NCBI GenBank assembly: GCA_902780405.1 | Contig: CACZFI010000002.1 | Span: 196,400-260,399 of the forward strand | Direction of reading: 5' to 3' | From: an uncultured Lachnospiraceae bacterium | GTDB lineage: Bacteria; Bacillota; Clostridia; Lachnospirales; Lachnospiraceae | Length of the DNA: 64,000 bases | Shown: positions 26,093 through 34,797 of the stretch, piece after piece | How the letters are laid out: every line of letters starts with the position of its first letter | Numbering within the stretch: the stretch's first letter is position 1 | Notes under the pieces: model-generated | The model's database searches: none | The model's input: only the letters and a program-made list of their open reading frames with translations | What the model was told of the DNA's origin: nothing | Program-made: the position numbers and the translations under genes

Positions 26093-28168
26093 TTAACCCC
26101 ATTCATCGGGGATTCCGTCCCCGTCTTCATCCGTGAATTCTTCTTCGTCTCCGCCTTCGTCCTCGGGCGTCTCTTCCTCGGAATCGCCTTCCGATTCCTC
26201 TTCCTCTGACGCTTCCGCCTCGGGAGCTTCCTGAACGTAAGTGTTCTCATCTCCGCCGGCCACATCATTCTCCGGAGCGTCACCCCGGTATACCGGTCCG
26301 CCCACTTCGTCTACCAGATTCGTCTGATCTACGTTGTAGTCATCCCCTTCTTTGTAGATATTCAGATAGGGGAACAGGTCTCTTGCGATATCCGCAAAGA
26401 GATAGGACGATGCCGCGGATGATCCCTGGTCTTCCACATGGGGCTCATCCACAACGACATAAATCACAATCTGAGGATCATCCACCGGAGCAAATCCGAT
26501 GAAGGAGATCAGATACTTGCCGTTTCCACGCGGGAGCTTCTCTGCCGTACCCGTCTTTCCGCCGATGGTGTAACCTTCCACCGCACAGCGACGTCCCGTA
26601 CCGTCTTCAACCACGCCCGCCAATTCCTTTCGCATCTCAGCGGAAACATCCGCTGAGACGGTTCTTCGAACCAGTACGGGATCCAGGTTGTCGATCACAT
26701 TGCCCTTCTCGTCCACGATCTTGGTGGCAACACTGGGCTGATAATAATATCCTCCGTTGATCGTCGAACAGAAAGCTGTCCCGAGCTGGATCATGGAGAC
26801 GCAGACGCCCTGTCCGAAGGAGGATGTCGCAAGCTCCGTTTCATTGAGTGTATCTGCGTGATAGACCACGCTGGAAAGCGAAGCGTTACTCTGCTCGCCG
26901 GGAATATCGATATTGGTCTTTTGTCCGAAACCGAACATGACCTGATACTTATCAAAGGTATCGGAGCCTTCCTTGGCTGCGATCTGCATCAGCGCGTCGT
27001 TACAGGAGTTCGCAAGCGCTCCCGCAAGGTCCTGCGTGCCGTGTCCGCCGACATCGACAGCATGGCAGCTGATATAGAAGGTATCCTTCTTTTCACCTCC
27101 GTCGCAGAAGAATGTGTCTTCAGGCTTTATGACGTCCTCCTCGAGTGCTCCGGCGATGGTAAATGTTTTGTAAGTGGAACCGGGTTCGAACACATCGGTC
27201 AGTACGAAGTTTCTCCATACTTTCTCGAGCGCTTCCACCTGTGCCGCATCCGTAGCGGTAGCTTTAAACGCAGCAAACTCCGCATCATCCTTGAACTGGT
27301 ACTTGGTTGCCTCGATATCATAGGCGTCGTTCGGATCAAAGGGATGCGAATTGTAAAGTGCGATCACACGGCAGGTTTTGGGATCCATCACAAGCACGGA
27401 CACATTTTTGGCACCCTCCTTGCTCATGTATGCATTCACTTTATCTTCCACGATCTTCTGCGCGCCGGTGTCAATACTTGTGATGATATTGTCTCCGTTG
27501 GTGGGCGCCTCGATCGCATTGGTTCTGCCGAGTTCCGTGTTGTAATAGGTGTACTGTCTACCGTTGGAACCGTTTAGGTAATCGTTGTAACCCTGTTCGA
27601 TACCGTAGGTTCCGTTGTTATCATTGGAAAAACCGATCAGGTGACACGCAAGTGTCCCGTTCGGATAATTTCTGATGTAGTGTTCCGTCATGCGGACACC
27701 GGTAACATTGGCGCCCTCCTCGGAATTGCAAAAATCGAGAAAGGGCTTCACCTTCTCGAAGGTCTCCTTCTTTCTCGCCACAACATAGTATGAATCCTTA
27801 TCCGCAAGAAATCCCGCAATTTCCTGATCCGTGAAACCGAAGTACTCCTTTAACGCAGCGGTTGTAGCCTTCTGCTTGTCCTCAAACTCGAGGATGTTCT
27901 TCGGCTCTAAGATGATATCGTAGACGCGTTCGCTTGTGGCAAGCACCGTGCCGTTGGCATCCAAAATGTCACCGCGTCTGTACGGGATCAGGGTGCTGGA
28001 GTAACTCTGGTTTGCAAGTACCTGTTGCTTGTACTCCTTCCCCTTCGTCGTATTGATTGCTACGATCCTTATGATAAGAACAACAAAAGCTGCTAGCATC
28101 AACCCGGTGGCGATGAGCAGTCTTGTTTTCATTTTCTCTAAAAATTTTCTTGTCTTCTTTCCAGCCAT
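26093..28168 (-). CDS. Class B penicillin-binding protein (FtsI/SpoVD type)
   Basis: 691 residues. A single membrane helix (about 16-37) precedes the pedestal domain and transpeptidase domain with the catalytic triad motifs FEPGSTYKTF (SxxK near residue 330), LANSCNDAL (SxN) and IGGKTGTAEKL (KTG). It crosslinks septal wall with FtsW. It has no PASTA domains. Instead the last 60 residues are extremely acidic and finish DEDGDGIPDEWG, resembling a single calcium-binding thrombospondin type-3 repeat. Whether it is the vegetative division PBP or SpoVD cannot be told; being the only one here, the vegetative role is likelier. Confidence 0.93.
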   Translation of the reverse strand: MAGKKTRKFLEKMKTRLLIATGLMLAAFVVLIIRIVAINTTKGKEYKQQVLANQSYSSTLIPYRRGDILDANGTVLATSERVYDIILEPKNILEFEDKQKATTAALKEYFGFTDQEIAGFLADKDSYYVVARKKETFEKVKPFLDFCNSEEGANVTGVRMTEHYIRNYPNGTLACHLIGFSNDNNGTYGIEQGYNDYLNGSNGRQYTYYNTELGRTNAIEAPTNGDNIITSIDTGAQKIVEDKVNAYMSKEGAKNVSVLVMDPKTCRVIALYNSHPFDPNDAYDIEATKYQFKDDAEFAAFKATATDAAQVEALEKVWRNFVLTDVFEPGSTYKTFTIAGALEEDVIKPEDTFFCDGGEKKDTFYISCHAVDVGGHGTQDLAGALANSCNDALMQIAAKEGSDTFDKYQVMFGFGQKTNIDIPGEQSNASLSSVVYHADTLNETELATSSFGQGVCVSMIQLGTAFCSTINGGYYYQPSVATKIVDEKGNVIDNLDPVLVRRTVSADVSAEMRKELAGVVEDGTGRRCAVEGYTIGGKTGTAEKLPRGNGKYLISFIGFAPVDDPQIVIYVVVDEPHVEDQGSSAASSYLFADIARDLFPYLNIYKEGDDYNVDQTNLVDEVGGPVYRGDAPENDVAGGDENTYVQEAPEAEASEEEESEGDSEEETPEDEGGDEEEFTDEDGDGIPDEWG

Positions 28169-28186
28169 GACGCACGTCCCGATGGG

Positions 28187-28678
28187 TTACTTGGTTTCCG
28201 GCACATCCATGTGCTGTTTCACGTAATCCTCGTTGGCGCTGTCATAGTAAATGATCTGGCCCTTCTTCGCATACACCATACCCATGTCGTTCATGGCGAT
28301 GTTTCTGATCTGATCCAAGGAGTACATATTCTCAAGTTCAACCCTTTTTGCATCGTTCTCATTGGTGATCTCTTCGATCTTGTTCTCAAGGGCAACGATA
28401 TTGTCCTGTCTGTCCGAAATCTGCATCTCCATGTTGAGCATCATGATGCAGGCACCGAGCATGATTACGGCAGAGAAGACGACAAATACGGTGTAGCGCA
28501 GGTTGAATGCAAGAGCCTTGTCCGCTCTCGTCTTCAGCCGAACGTCCGCCTGCGGTTTCGCTGCCGGTCTCGGAACACGTCTTGTCTGACGTCTCGGATC
28601 ATATTCTCTTTGGGGCAGTGCCGCCTGCTTCCTTACTACGCTGCCTTCCACGTAGTATGTCGGTCTTCTCTCGCTCAT
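28187..28678 (-). CDS. ftsL: FtsL/DivIC-like division protein
   Basis: 163 residues. A long basic cytosolic region (1-60, rich in R, P and Q) is followed by one membrane helix (about 63-82) and an extracellular coiled coil (DRQDNIVALENKIEEITNEN) with the segment DQIRNIAMNDMGM typical of the FtsL/DivIC family. It bridges FtsQ to FtsW and the PBP. Its position between rsmH and the PBP gene is that of ftsL. Sequence conservation of this family is low. Confidence 0.8.
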   Translation of the reverse strand: MSERRPTYYVEGSVVRKQAALPQREYDPRRQTRRVPRPAAKPQADVRLKTRADKALAFNLRYTVFVVFSAVIMLGACIMMLNMEMQISDRQDNIVALENKIEEITNENDAKRVELENMYSLDQIRNIAMNDMGMVYAKKGQIIYYDSANEDYVKQHMDVPETK

Positions 28679-28680
28679 AA

Positions 28681-29619
28681 TCAGTTCTCTCCCTTTTCAA
28701 ATATCCTGAGCTTCGCACTCTTCGACCTGCTGTTCTCTTCCTGTTCTTTTGCGCTCGGGAGGATCGCCTTGCCGATGTTTCGGCCTTTGGGCTTTCGTCC
28801 GCATGTGCATACCGGGAAATCCGGCGGGCATATACAGGGATTCGCATAAGTCTTAAATGCGTTTTTTACAATTCTGTCTTCTAAGGAATGGAAGGTGATG
28901 ATGCAAAGTCTTCCACCCGGAGTAAGGAGTTCCACCATATCATCAAGTGCATTGGTGAGGACTTCGAGTTCGTGATTGGTTTCGATTCGGATCGCCTGAT
29001 ACGTACGCTTGGACGGATGTCCGCCCTTCTCTCTTACCTTCGCCGGAATGGCATGTCTGATGATCTCATTCAGTTCGCCGGTGGTCCGTATCGGTCCGTT
29101 CTCTCTTGCTTTTACGATATGTTTTGCGATGTTCTTGGCGAAATGATCCTCGCCGTAGTCCCGGATGATCCGGAACAGATCGCTTTCCGAGTATCCGTTT
29201 ATAATATCCGCCGCGGAAAGATTTTGTCTTTGATCCATCCGCATATCAAGCGGTACATCCTCTCTGTAGGTGAATCCGCGTTCGGCATTGTCGAGCTGGT
29301 AAGAGGATACGCCGAGGTCTAAGAGTATGCCGTCAACCCGATCGATGCCGCACCCGGCAAGGACACGTTTGATGTTGACGTAATTATCTCTTTCTATCCT
29401 GATCCTGTCACCGAAGGGAGCAAGCCGCTTGCCCGCCGCTTCTATGGCATCCGCATCCTGATCGATCCCGATCAGTCTGCCACCCTCGCCGAGTTTTTCG
29501 GCGATGTGGTAGGAGTGTCCTCCTCCACCCAGGGTTCCATCCACATAACATCCATCCGGCTTGATGGAAAGTCCTTCGATCACTTCTGCAAGAAGTACTG
29601 ATTGATGTTTAAATTCCAT
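28681..29619 (-). CDS. rsmH: 16S rRNA m4C1402 methyltransferase RsmH (MraW)
   Basis: 312 residues from the ATG at 29619, the family start [17 protein letters not shown]; a longer in-frame start at 29691 is not supported. The SAM site is [18 protein letters not shown]. Other family marks are [20 protein letters not shown] and [14 protein letters not shown]. It N4-methylates C1402 of 16S rRNA in the decoding centre. It overlaps mraZ by 11 bp. Confidence 0.96.
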   Translation of the reverse strand: MEFKHQSVLLAEVIEGLSIKPDGCYVDGTLGGGGHSYHIAEKLGEGGRLIGIDQDADAIEAAGKRLAPFGDRIRIERDNYVNIKRVLAGCGIDRVDGILLDLGVSSYQLDNAERGFTYREDVPLDMRMDQRQNLSAADIINGYSESDLFRIIRDYGEDHFAKNIAKHIVKARENGPIRTTGELNEIIRHAIPAKVREKGGHPSKRTYQAIRIETNHELEVLTNALDDMVELLTPGGRLCIITFHSLEDRIVKNAFKTYANPCICPPDFPVCTCGRKPKGRNIGKAILPSAKEQEENSRSKSAKLRIFEKGEN

Positions 29620-30052
29620 ACGCCTCGCCGATCTCTTCCGAGAGCTCCTCGATGGTATCTGCCTCGTCTTCGTGCATCTTGTCCCAGGCATCTTTGTTCC
29701 AGATCGCCACGAAATTGGTGTGGCCGACCACTACGACATCCTTGTCGATGCCCGCAAATTCTCTCAGCTGCTGAGGGATGACGATTCTAAATTGTCCGTC
29801 CATTTCACACTCAGTAGCTGAGCCCTCGAAGAACTCGCGGAATCTGCGCGTCTTCGGATTCGACAAAGGCAGCTTGCTGAGTTTCTCAGAAAACTCATCC
29901 CATTCCGAATTAGGATAAGCGTAAAGGTTATGATCCATACCCTGGCACAGCACAAAGCTCTCCCCTAACCCTGCGCGAAGCCGGGTAGGAACGATCAGTC
30001 TGCCTTTGGCATCCAGTCCGTTATATGATTTTCCCTTTAACTTACTGCCCAT
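29609..30052 (-). CDS. mraZ: Transcriptional regulator MraZ
   Basis: 147 residues from the ATG at 30052 (ribosome binding site GAGG). The frame is open up to 30103, but that start would lie inside the predicted MraZ binding boxes. Two AbrB-like SpoVT domains: the first has [16 protein letters not shown], the second [20 protein letters not shown]. MraZ is a ring-shaped DNA-binding regulator of its own division operon. Autoregulation is supported by four 10-bp repeats 49-88 bp upstream. Confidence 0.95.
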   Translation of the reverse strand: MGSKLKGKSYNGLDAKGRLIVPTRLRAGLGESFVLCQGMDHNLYAYPNSEWDEFSEKLSKLPLSNPKTRRFREFFEGSATECEMDGQFRIVIPQQLREFAGIDKDVVVVGHTNFVAIWNKDAWDKMHEDEADTIEELSEEIGEAYGI

Positions 30053-30100
30053 ATCATTCCTCAACTGCAGATCTTCTGGAGTGAACCCTCGCGATAAGCA

Positions 30101-30140
30101 CATCTACTTTACATCTACTTATCTTCCATTTCACTTCCAC
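30101..30140 (-). promoter_or_regulatory. Four tandem MraZ-box-like repeats
   Basis: Four consecutive 10-bp units on the minus strand (GTGGAAGTGA, AATGGAAGAT, AAGTAGATGT, AAAGTAGATG) lie between the promoter and the mraZ start. A 10-bp period of GTGG/GTAG-like repeats is the known arrangement of MraZ operators. The start-proximal pair is less GTGG-like than the distal pair. Confidence 0.7.
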
Positions 30141-30149
30141 TCGACATCT

Positions 30150-30178
30150 ATTCTATAACATTAAAAAAGGAAATGCAA
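30150..30178 (-). promoter_or_regulatory. Promoter of the mraZ division operon
   Basis: Minus strand TTGCAT (30173-30178), 17-bp spacer, TAGAAT (30150-30155, five of six consensus bases). The -35 box lies inside the stem of the lgt terminator. Confidence 0.6.
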
Positions 30179-30198
30179 CCCAAAAATCGCATTTCCTT
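30163..30198 (-). terminator. lgt terminator overlapping the mraZ promoter
   Basis: AAGGAAATGC and GCATTTCCTT form a perfect 10-bp stem with a 12-nt loop; on the minus strand six T follow. On the plus strand GTTTTT follows, so it could work in both directions. It ends the ychF-lgt transcript while providing the -35 region of mraZ. Confidence 0.8.
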
Positions 30199-30216
30199 GT
30201 TTTTATGCACTTTGCA

Positions 30217-31122
30217 CTATGCCGTTTGTTTCTGTTTTTTAAGCCTTCCGATGACAATGAGCGCCGAAGCGACGAGCACGCAGAGTGCCGCCAGCAGCTG
30301 TGAGACTTTTAACGGTCCGATCATCAGGGAATCCGACCGGAGTCCCTCGATCCAGACTCTGCCGAGGCCGTAGCCCCAGAAGTACATCAGGCAGAGTTCT
30401 CCGTCAAATTTCTTATGCTTTCGATACATCAAAAGCAGAATCAATAAGATCAGATTCCAGACAGATTCATACAGGAAGGTCGGGTGAACGCTGATCCAGT
30501 TCATACCGTCGATCACTTTTGCGTGTTCCGCCATCTCCTGTGTGATCACACCCTTCGCAACGAGACTGTTTAACGAACCGTTGCCCTGGTAATAGTCAGC
30601 CGGGATGCACATGGAAAACAGTGAGTCCGTATATCCGCCGAACGCCTCTCTGTTGAAGAAGTTCCCCCATCGACCGAGAATCTGTCCGATCAGGATACCG
30701 CACACCGCCGTGTCTCCGATCAAGGGGAATGACATTTTTCTCTTCTTTGCAAAAATATAAGCCACGATAAATCCCGTGATCACGCCGCCGTAAATCGCGA
30801 GTCCGCCGTTTCTTATATTGATGAGACCAAGCAGTGTTTTGCCGATCCCCTGCCCGCGGACAAAATACTCTTTCCACGAGAAGATCACGTAGTAGAGTCT
30901 CGCTCCTAAAATAGAAGGAATAAAGATCCACAGAAACAGATCAAGATAATCTTCTTCCTTCTGCCCCGTACGCTTTGCCTCCTTTGAAACCATCAGGAAC
31001 GCAAGCAGAAATCCGATCACGATGACCACGCCGTAAAACTTGATTTCAAATCCGAAGACTTTGAACCCCTCTTTGATATTCCGAAAGACAATCCCCAGGT
31101 GCGGGAATCTGATATCGTACAT
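30217..31122 (-). CDS. lgt: Prolipoprotein diacylglyceryl transferase
   Basis: 301 residues with about seven membrane helices. The family motif GRWGNFFNREAFGG is present, as are GARLYYVIFSW, HPTFLYESVWN and LGRVWIEGLRSDSL. Lgt transfers diacylglycerol from phosphatidylglycerol to the lipobox cysteine of prolipoproteins, the first step in lipoprotein maturation. It follows ychF by 10 bp and ends at a strong terminator. Confidence 0.95.
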   Translation of the reverse strand: MYDIRFPHLGIVFRNIKEGFKVFGFEIKFYGVVIVIGFLLAFLMVSKEAKRTGQKEEDYLDLFLWIFIPSILGARLYYVIFSWKEYFVRGQGIGKTLLGLINIRNGGLAIYGGVITGFIVAYIFAKKRKMSFPLIGDTAVCGILIGQILGRWGNFFNREAFGGYTDSLFSMCIPADYYQGNGSLNSLVAKGVITQEMAEHAKVIDGMNWISVHPTFLYESVWNLILLILLLMYRKHKKFDGELCLMYFWGYGLGRVWIEGLRSDSLMIGPLKVSQLLAALCVLVASALIVIGRLKKQKQTA

Positions 31123-31132
31123 ATTCTATCTC

Positions 31133-32230
31133 CTAAACATTGAACTTAAACAGGATCACATCTCCGTCGGCAACCACATACTCTTTGCCTTCCTGGCGGA
31201 CAAGTCCCTTCTCCTTCGCCGCGAGCATATTGCCCGCTGCGATAAGGTCGTCATAAGCAACAACCTCTGCCTTGATAAATCCTCTTTCAAAATCCGTATG
31301 GATCTTACCTGCTGCCTGAGGTGCCTTGGTTCCCTTGGTGATCGTCCACGCACGACTCTCATCCGGTCCCGAAGTAAGGTAAGAGATGAGTCCGAGCAGG
31401 CTGTAACTTGCCTTGATCAGCTTATCAAGTCCCGATTCCGATACACCGAGTTCTTCAAGGAACATAGCCTTCTCTTCATCATCGAGTTCGGAAATCTCCT
31501 GTTCGATCTGCGCGCAGACAGCGAATACCTCACTGCCGGTGTTCTTGGCATATTCGCGAACTCTGACCACGTATTCATTTCCCGCACCATCATCCGCAAG
31601 GTCATCCTCGGATACATTTGCCGCATAGATCACAGGCTTGGCTGTAAGAAGGTTGTACTCCTTGAACCATTTCTGCTCATCTTCGTCATCCGTGGTGACA
31701 ACGGATGCCGGTTTTCCGTCTTCCAGCTGCGCCTTGATGCGCTTCATGAAATCGACTTCCTTGGCAACGGTTTTATTGTTATTGGCAGCTCTGCCGTTTT
31801 TAGCGATCCTTCTGTCAAGCACCTCGATATCCGCAAAGATCAGCTCGAGGTTGATAGTCTCGATATCACGCACCGGATCCACCGATCCGTCTACATGGAT
31901 CACGTTCGGATCCTCGAAGCAGCGAACCACGTGCACGATTGCATCCGTCTCACGGATGTTGGCCAGGAACTGGTTACCGAGGCCCTCGCCCTTGGACGCG
32001 CCCTTCACAAGCCCCGCGATGTCCACGAACTCAATCACTGCCGGTGTTGTCTTCGCAGAATGATACATCTCGGTCAGCACATCAAGCCTCTTATCCGGCA
32101 CCGCTACCACGCCCACGTTCGGGTCAATGGTACAGAACGGATAGTTTGCAGACTCCGCGCCTGCCTTCGTCAGTGAATTAAACAATGTACTCTTGCCCAC
32201 GTTCGGCAAGCCTAAAATACCTAATTTCAT
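31133..32230 (-). CDS. ychF: Redox-regulated ATPase YchF (OLA1 family)
   Basis: 365 residues, the normal length. G1 is [18 protein letters not shown] at the N-terminus, followed by [18 protein letters not shown]; the C-terminal TGS-like domain ends [19 protein letters not shown]. YchF is a ribosome-associated Obg-type P-loop protein that prefers ATP over GTP. The mobile element begins within the region just upstream of its start, so its native promoter may have been displaced. Confidence 0.96.
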   Translation of the reverse strand: MKLGILGLPNVGKSTLFNSLTKAGAESANYPFCTIDPNVGVVAVPDKRLDVLTEMYHSAKTTPAVIEFVDIAGLVKGASKGEGLGNQFLANIRETDAIVHVVRCFEDPNVIHVDGSVDPVRDIETINLELIFADIEVLDRRIAKNGRAANNNKTVAKEVDFMKRIKAQLEDGKPASVVTTDDEDEQKWFKEYNLLTAKPVIYAANVSEDDLADDGAGNEYVVRVREYAKNTGSEVFAVCAQIEQEISELDDEEKAMFLEELGVSESGLDKLIKASYSLLGLISYLTSGPDESRAWTITKGTKAPQAAGKIHTDFERGFIKAEVVAYDDLIAAGNMLAAKEKGLVRQEGKEYVVADGDVILFKFNV

Positions 32231-32282
32231 TTTTTCTCAAATCTCCTTGTTTCCCCGTCACTTTCAGACATTCATCTCGAAC

Positions 32283-32413
32283 TTTACGCCATTTCATACG
32301 CCATCTTCCATGTAATTATATGAAGATATATCAAAATATGGGTGAGTTTTCAACTCTGTCTTTATCAGATAACGTTGATTTTTGTTTTTATTTTACGCCA
32401 CTCATTGGCGTAA
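32283..32413. repeat. Four copies of TACGCCA at the element border
   Basis: TTTACGCCA occurs at 32283-32291 and 32392-32400, TACGCCA at 32297-32303, and the inverted TGGCGTAA at 32406-32413; the last two form a perfect 8-bp inverted repeat around CTCAT inside the 3' end of the integrase gene. Short repeats beside an integrase gene are the usual form of arm-type binding sites. The exact core site was not found. Confidence 0.45.
32325..32353 (-). promoter_or_regulatory. Possible promoter of ychF-lgt
   Basis: Minus strand TTGAAA (32348-32353), 17-bp spacer, TATATC (32325-32330). A perfect TATAAT also occurs at 32315-32320, but no good -35 box matches it. Either would lie at or inside the integrated element. 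Confidence 0.4.
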
Positions 32414-33525
32414 TCTTCAAATTTCTGCATTTCCTTTGCTTTCTCTTCATCCGTCACATGAACATAGAGGTTCATGGTGATATTAATGTTCGAATGACCG
32501 AGGATCTGCTGCAGCGTTTTAGGACGCATGCCCGCCTCAATACATCTGGTAGCAAAGGTATGCCTTAAGGTGTGCATAGAGAATCTTTCTATGCCTGCTT
32601 TTTTCGTCAGCTTTGCAATATTCGCATCATACGTTGAATTCTTTGTTGGTTTTCCGTTCCTATTAATAAAAACAAAATCCTCAAACTCTTCTTCAACATA
32701 CCTTCCGAGATCTCGCATATTCTTGATCTCCAAAAGCAGATGCATACATTCATCTGTCATGGGTATTTCTCTGCGGCTCATCTTGGTTTTAGGCGGGCCT
32801 GCGCACCACTCCCCTACAGAAGCCCGATACTCCATGGATCTTCTGATGGATATGATACGGCGGTCAAAATCCAGGTCTTCCCACTTCAGGCCAACCATTT
32901 CTCCGGTCCTGACTCCCGTATTCAGCACAAACAGATATTGATAATAGTTCGACGTATGCTCCGCTGCTTCAAAAAACAATCTCTGTTCTTCAAGTGTGAG
33001 GAATCGAACCTTCTTCTCAATTGTCTTCGGCAGCTTTACGGATCTTGTAACCGGATTCGAAACAATGAGGCTGTTCTCGAACGCACATTGAAACATATTA
33101 TAAAGCGTAAGCAGCGTCTGATAGATTGTTGAACCCGCATAATCATCTACCATGTTATTTAGAATAACTTGGCAGTGCATCGGTTTCACATCACACATCA
33201 GCATACCGCCGATTCGTGGCTTTATATTCTGTTTGTATCGTTCCCTGTAGTTTCTGGAGGTGTTCGGTCTAACTGTCTTTTCTTTAATGTTAACCATCCA
33301 ATAATTGAACCAGTCATTTACCGTTGTTCCGACCGAAGCCGGAGTCTCACTCCCGTGCTCATCAAGGAGCCTTGCCTCGGCTAGCCATCTTCGAGCATCC
33401 TGATAGAAATCAAAGTACTTTTCAACTCTCTTCCCGCAAGATGTCACAAATCTGGCAGAGTATCGTTCGTCTTTTCTTTGAGAAATGCCGACTCCCAACT
33501 CTTTGCCCTTTAAATTCTTACCCAT
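32365..33525 (-). CDS. int: Tyrosine recombinase (integrase)
   Basis: 386 residues. N-terminal arm-binding domain, SAM-like core-binding domain (about 70-160), then the catalytic domain with Arg in NTGVRTGEMVGLKW, Lys in PKTKMSRREIPM, HTLRHTFATR (H-x-x-R), LGHSNINITMNLYVHV with His and the nucleophile Tyr. All catalytic residues are present. It resembles Tn916/phage-type integrases and should catalyse integration and, with the excisionase gene at 33651, excision. No terminator separates it from ychF, so int transcripts may enter ychF. A weak promoter (TTGAAA-17-TAACAT) lies near 33580-33615. Confidence 0.95.
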   Translation of the reverse strand: MGKNLKGKELGVGISQRKDERYSARFVTSCGKRVEKYFDFYQDARRWLAEARLLDEHGSETPASVGTTVNDWFNYWMVNIKEKTVRPNTSRNYRERYKQNIKPRIGGMLMCDVKPMHCQVILNNMVDDYAGSTIYQTLLTLYNMFQCAFENSLIVSNPVTRSVKLPKTIEKKVRFLTLEEQRLFFEAAEHTSNYYQYLFVLNTGVRTGEMVGLKWEDLDFDRRIISIRRSMEYRASVGEWCAGPPKTKMSRREIPMTDECMHLLLEIKNMRDLGRYVEEEFEDFVFINRNGKPTKNSTYDANIAKLTKKAGIERFSMHTLRHTFATRCIEAGMRPKTLQQILGHSNINITMNLYVHVTDEEKAKEMQKFEDYANEWRKIKTKINVI

Positions 33526-33650
33526 TACATTCGCCCCTTTCTTTATCCGTTACGGCATAGAAAAGAGCCCAACATAACTAATAGATGTTACCATATATTC
33601 CTTTGTTTTTCAATGGATTTGCAAAGAAATACCGAAATGATCCACGCTTT

Positions 33651-33881
33651 TCAAATCTCTCTTCGCGTGGATAAATACTGTTCAAATTCTTTCCGTTTGA
33701 CCAGTTTTCTGTTTCCAACGTAAAGCACGAAATTGCACATGGGATTTCTAAGCAACTTCGCAATTGCATTAACACCGATATTCGAATACTCGGCCGCCTC
33801 TTTTATCGTAAGGTTGATTTTCTTCTCTATCGGCACTGATCCTGAATTCTTTTCTTTTTGATCAACTGTTTCCTCAAGCAT
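33651..33881 (-). CDS. xis: Excisionase (Tn916 Xis-like)
   Basis: 76 residues from the ATG at 33881, preceded by AAAGGAGG. After a charged N-terminus the sequence INLTIKEAAEYSNIGVNAIA, then LYVGNRKLVKRKEFEQYL, gives a winged-helix MerR/Xis fold like the Tn916 excisionase. Such proteins bend DNA at the element ends and favour excision. It lies 125 bp upstream of int, in the same direction, typical for an int-xis pair. A longer frame up to 33962 would run through the terminator hairpin. Confidence 0.85.
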   Translation of the reverse strand: MLEETVDQKEKNSGSVPIEKKINLTIKEAAEYSNIGVNAIAKLLRNPMCNFVLYVGNRKLVKRKEFEQYLSTRREI

Positions 33882-33919
33882 ACACTCCTCCTTTCCGGCT
33901 CCTTTCATAACCTTAAATA

Positions 33920-33955
33920 AAAAGCCGGTGGTCATGGTAATTGACCCACACCGGA
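33920..33955 (-). terminator. Terminator upstream of xis
   Basis: On the minus strand CCGGTG, an internal GGTCA and TGACC, then CACCGG form an interrupted stem followed by TTTTT. It would end transcripts of the regulator gene at 34166-34552 before xis-int. The rest of 33882-34165 holds no gene that I can support. Confidence 0.65.
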
Positions 33956-34165
33956 TTTGCACCGTCTCTATCGACCTCTTTCAAGGGTGTATCATTATCA
34001 AAAGGAATTGCCGCCACGAGACCACCACAGTCCCTATTCCATCAGATGTTTCTCGCTCAGCGATTAAAGAACAGCTATCATCGCGCATCGTCCGTGCGGC
34101 GCCATGCAACTTCCTCCATACGTCCGGCTTTTTGTATTATTTGTTTGCCAAGGTGCAATCCAAAT

Positions 34166-34552
34166 TCAAAACTCGTCTGTTCTTTTGTACCTATCCAAGA
34201 ATTCACTTGCAGTATAAGAATTGCCGTACGCAGACAAAATCGTATACATGCCCCTTCTAACCTCAGGATTCTGTGTTTCATCAATCAGAACAGCAATCAC
34301 AGCATCCTGCTCTCGCACTGTAAGCCTGGAGTGATTCAACCCCGCCCGATCCAGATACACGCTCCATGGTTTTGTTTCCCTTACAACACGAACGTTGTAC
34401 ACTTTCTCAACGTATTCCAAGTATCTTCTGATCGTCTCCCTTTGAGACATTCCAAACTTTTCCCCAATCTCCGCATAACAAGTTCTATCAACCAGTGTAA
34501 GAAAATCATATAGATCCAATATTTGATTAATTGATACCGACGCTTTACCCAT
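34166..34552 (-). CDS. Putative small HTH regulator of the element
   Basis: 128 residues from the ATG at 34552, which follows AAGGAGGCG; a nearby upstream ATG at 34570 is less well placed. The N-terminal half (LYDFLTLVDRTCYAEIGEKF and GMSQRETIRRYLEYVEKVYN) looks like a winged helix-turn-helix. The rest has no recognised ligand-binding domain. I do not know the family. It lies between xis and the second regulator, where mobile elements keep regulators of excision. Direct repeats CACATGTTT lie 31-58 bp upstream and could be its operator. Confidence 0.65.
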   Translation of the reverse strand: MGKASVSINQILDLYDFLTLVDRTCYAEIGEKFGMSQRETIRRYLEYVEKVYNVRVVRETKPWSVYLDRAGLNHSRLTVREQDAVIAVLIDETQNPEVRRGMYTILSAYGNSYTASEFLDRYKRTDEF

Positions 34553-34582
34553 AATCAACGCCTCCTTCATAATGCTAAATCA

Positions 34583-34610
34583 CACATGTTTGTCCTGATC
34601 GCACATGTTT
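34583..34610. repeat. Direct repeats CACATGTTT, 19 bp apart
   Basis: Two perfect 9-bp copies at 34583-34591 and 34602-34610, just upstream of the regulator gene and about two helical turns apart. The first lies in the longer string AATCACACATGT (34578-34589), which recurs exactly in the inverted repeat upstream of mobC (61869-61880). Confidence 0.5.
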
Positions 34611-34629
34611 AAAAAAAGCGCACAAGCAT
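34609..34629 (-). CDS. Possible hexapeptide leader ORF
   Basis: An ATG at 34629 follows a very strong ribosome binding site, AAGGAGGTGATG, and opens a frame MLVRFF that stops after six codons. It lies upstream of the regulator at 34166-34552 and of the CACATGTTT repeats. A strong site in front of such a short frame suggests a leader peptide controlling downstream expression; chance or a vestige cannot be excluded. Confidence 0.35.
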   Translation of the reverse strand: MLVRFF

Positions 34630-34686
34630 AGGCATCACCTCCTTCAAGGGAGCAAAAAAAAGAAAAGACACAGAAATAAAGAAAGA

Positions 34687-34715
34687 GTCGGATGCTGTCA
34701 AAGGAAGCTTCCGAC
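34687..34715 (-). terminator. Second terminator after the XRE gene
   Basis: On the minus strand GTCGGAAGC / GCATCCGAC form a stem with one mismatch, followed by TCTTTCTTTATTTC. It backs up the stronger terminator at 34759-34797. Confidence 0.55.
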
Positions 34716-34758
34716 CCCAAAAAGAAAAACTTATTTTATTGTATTTTATTTTATTATA

Positions 34759-34797
34759 TAAAAAAGAGAAGACCGTGTTTATTGCTCGGTCTTCTCT
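34759..34797 (-). terminator. Terminator overlapping the end of the XRE gene
   Basis: AGAGAAGACCG and CGGTCTTCTCT form a perfect 11-bp stem (34765-34775 and 34787-34797) that includes the last codons; on the minus strand CTTTTTTATATAA follows. It is a canonical intrinsic terminator. Confidence 0.85.

Noticed and set aside
25102..26283. MraY with a 69-residue basic N-terminal extension
   Set aside because: The extra residues come from reading the acidic PBP tail region in another frame; the ATG at 26076 has a ribosome binding site and matches the family start.
33941..34513. Plus-strand frame of 190 codons between xis and the regulator
   Set aside because: Antisense to the regulator gene and across a terminator; no start signal and no recognisable sequence.
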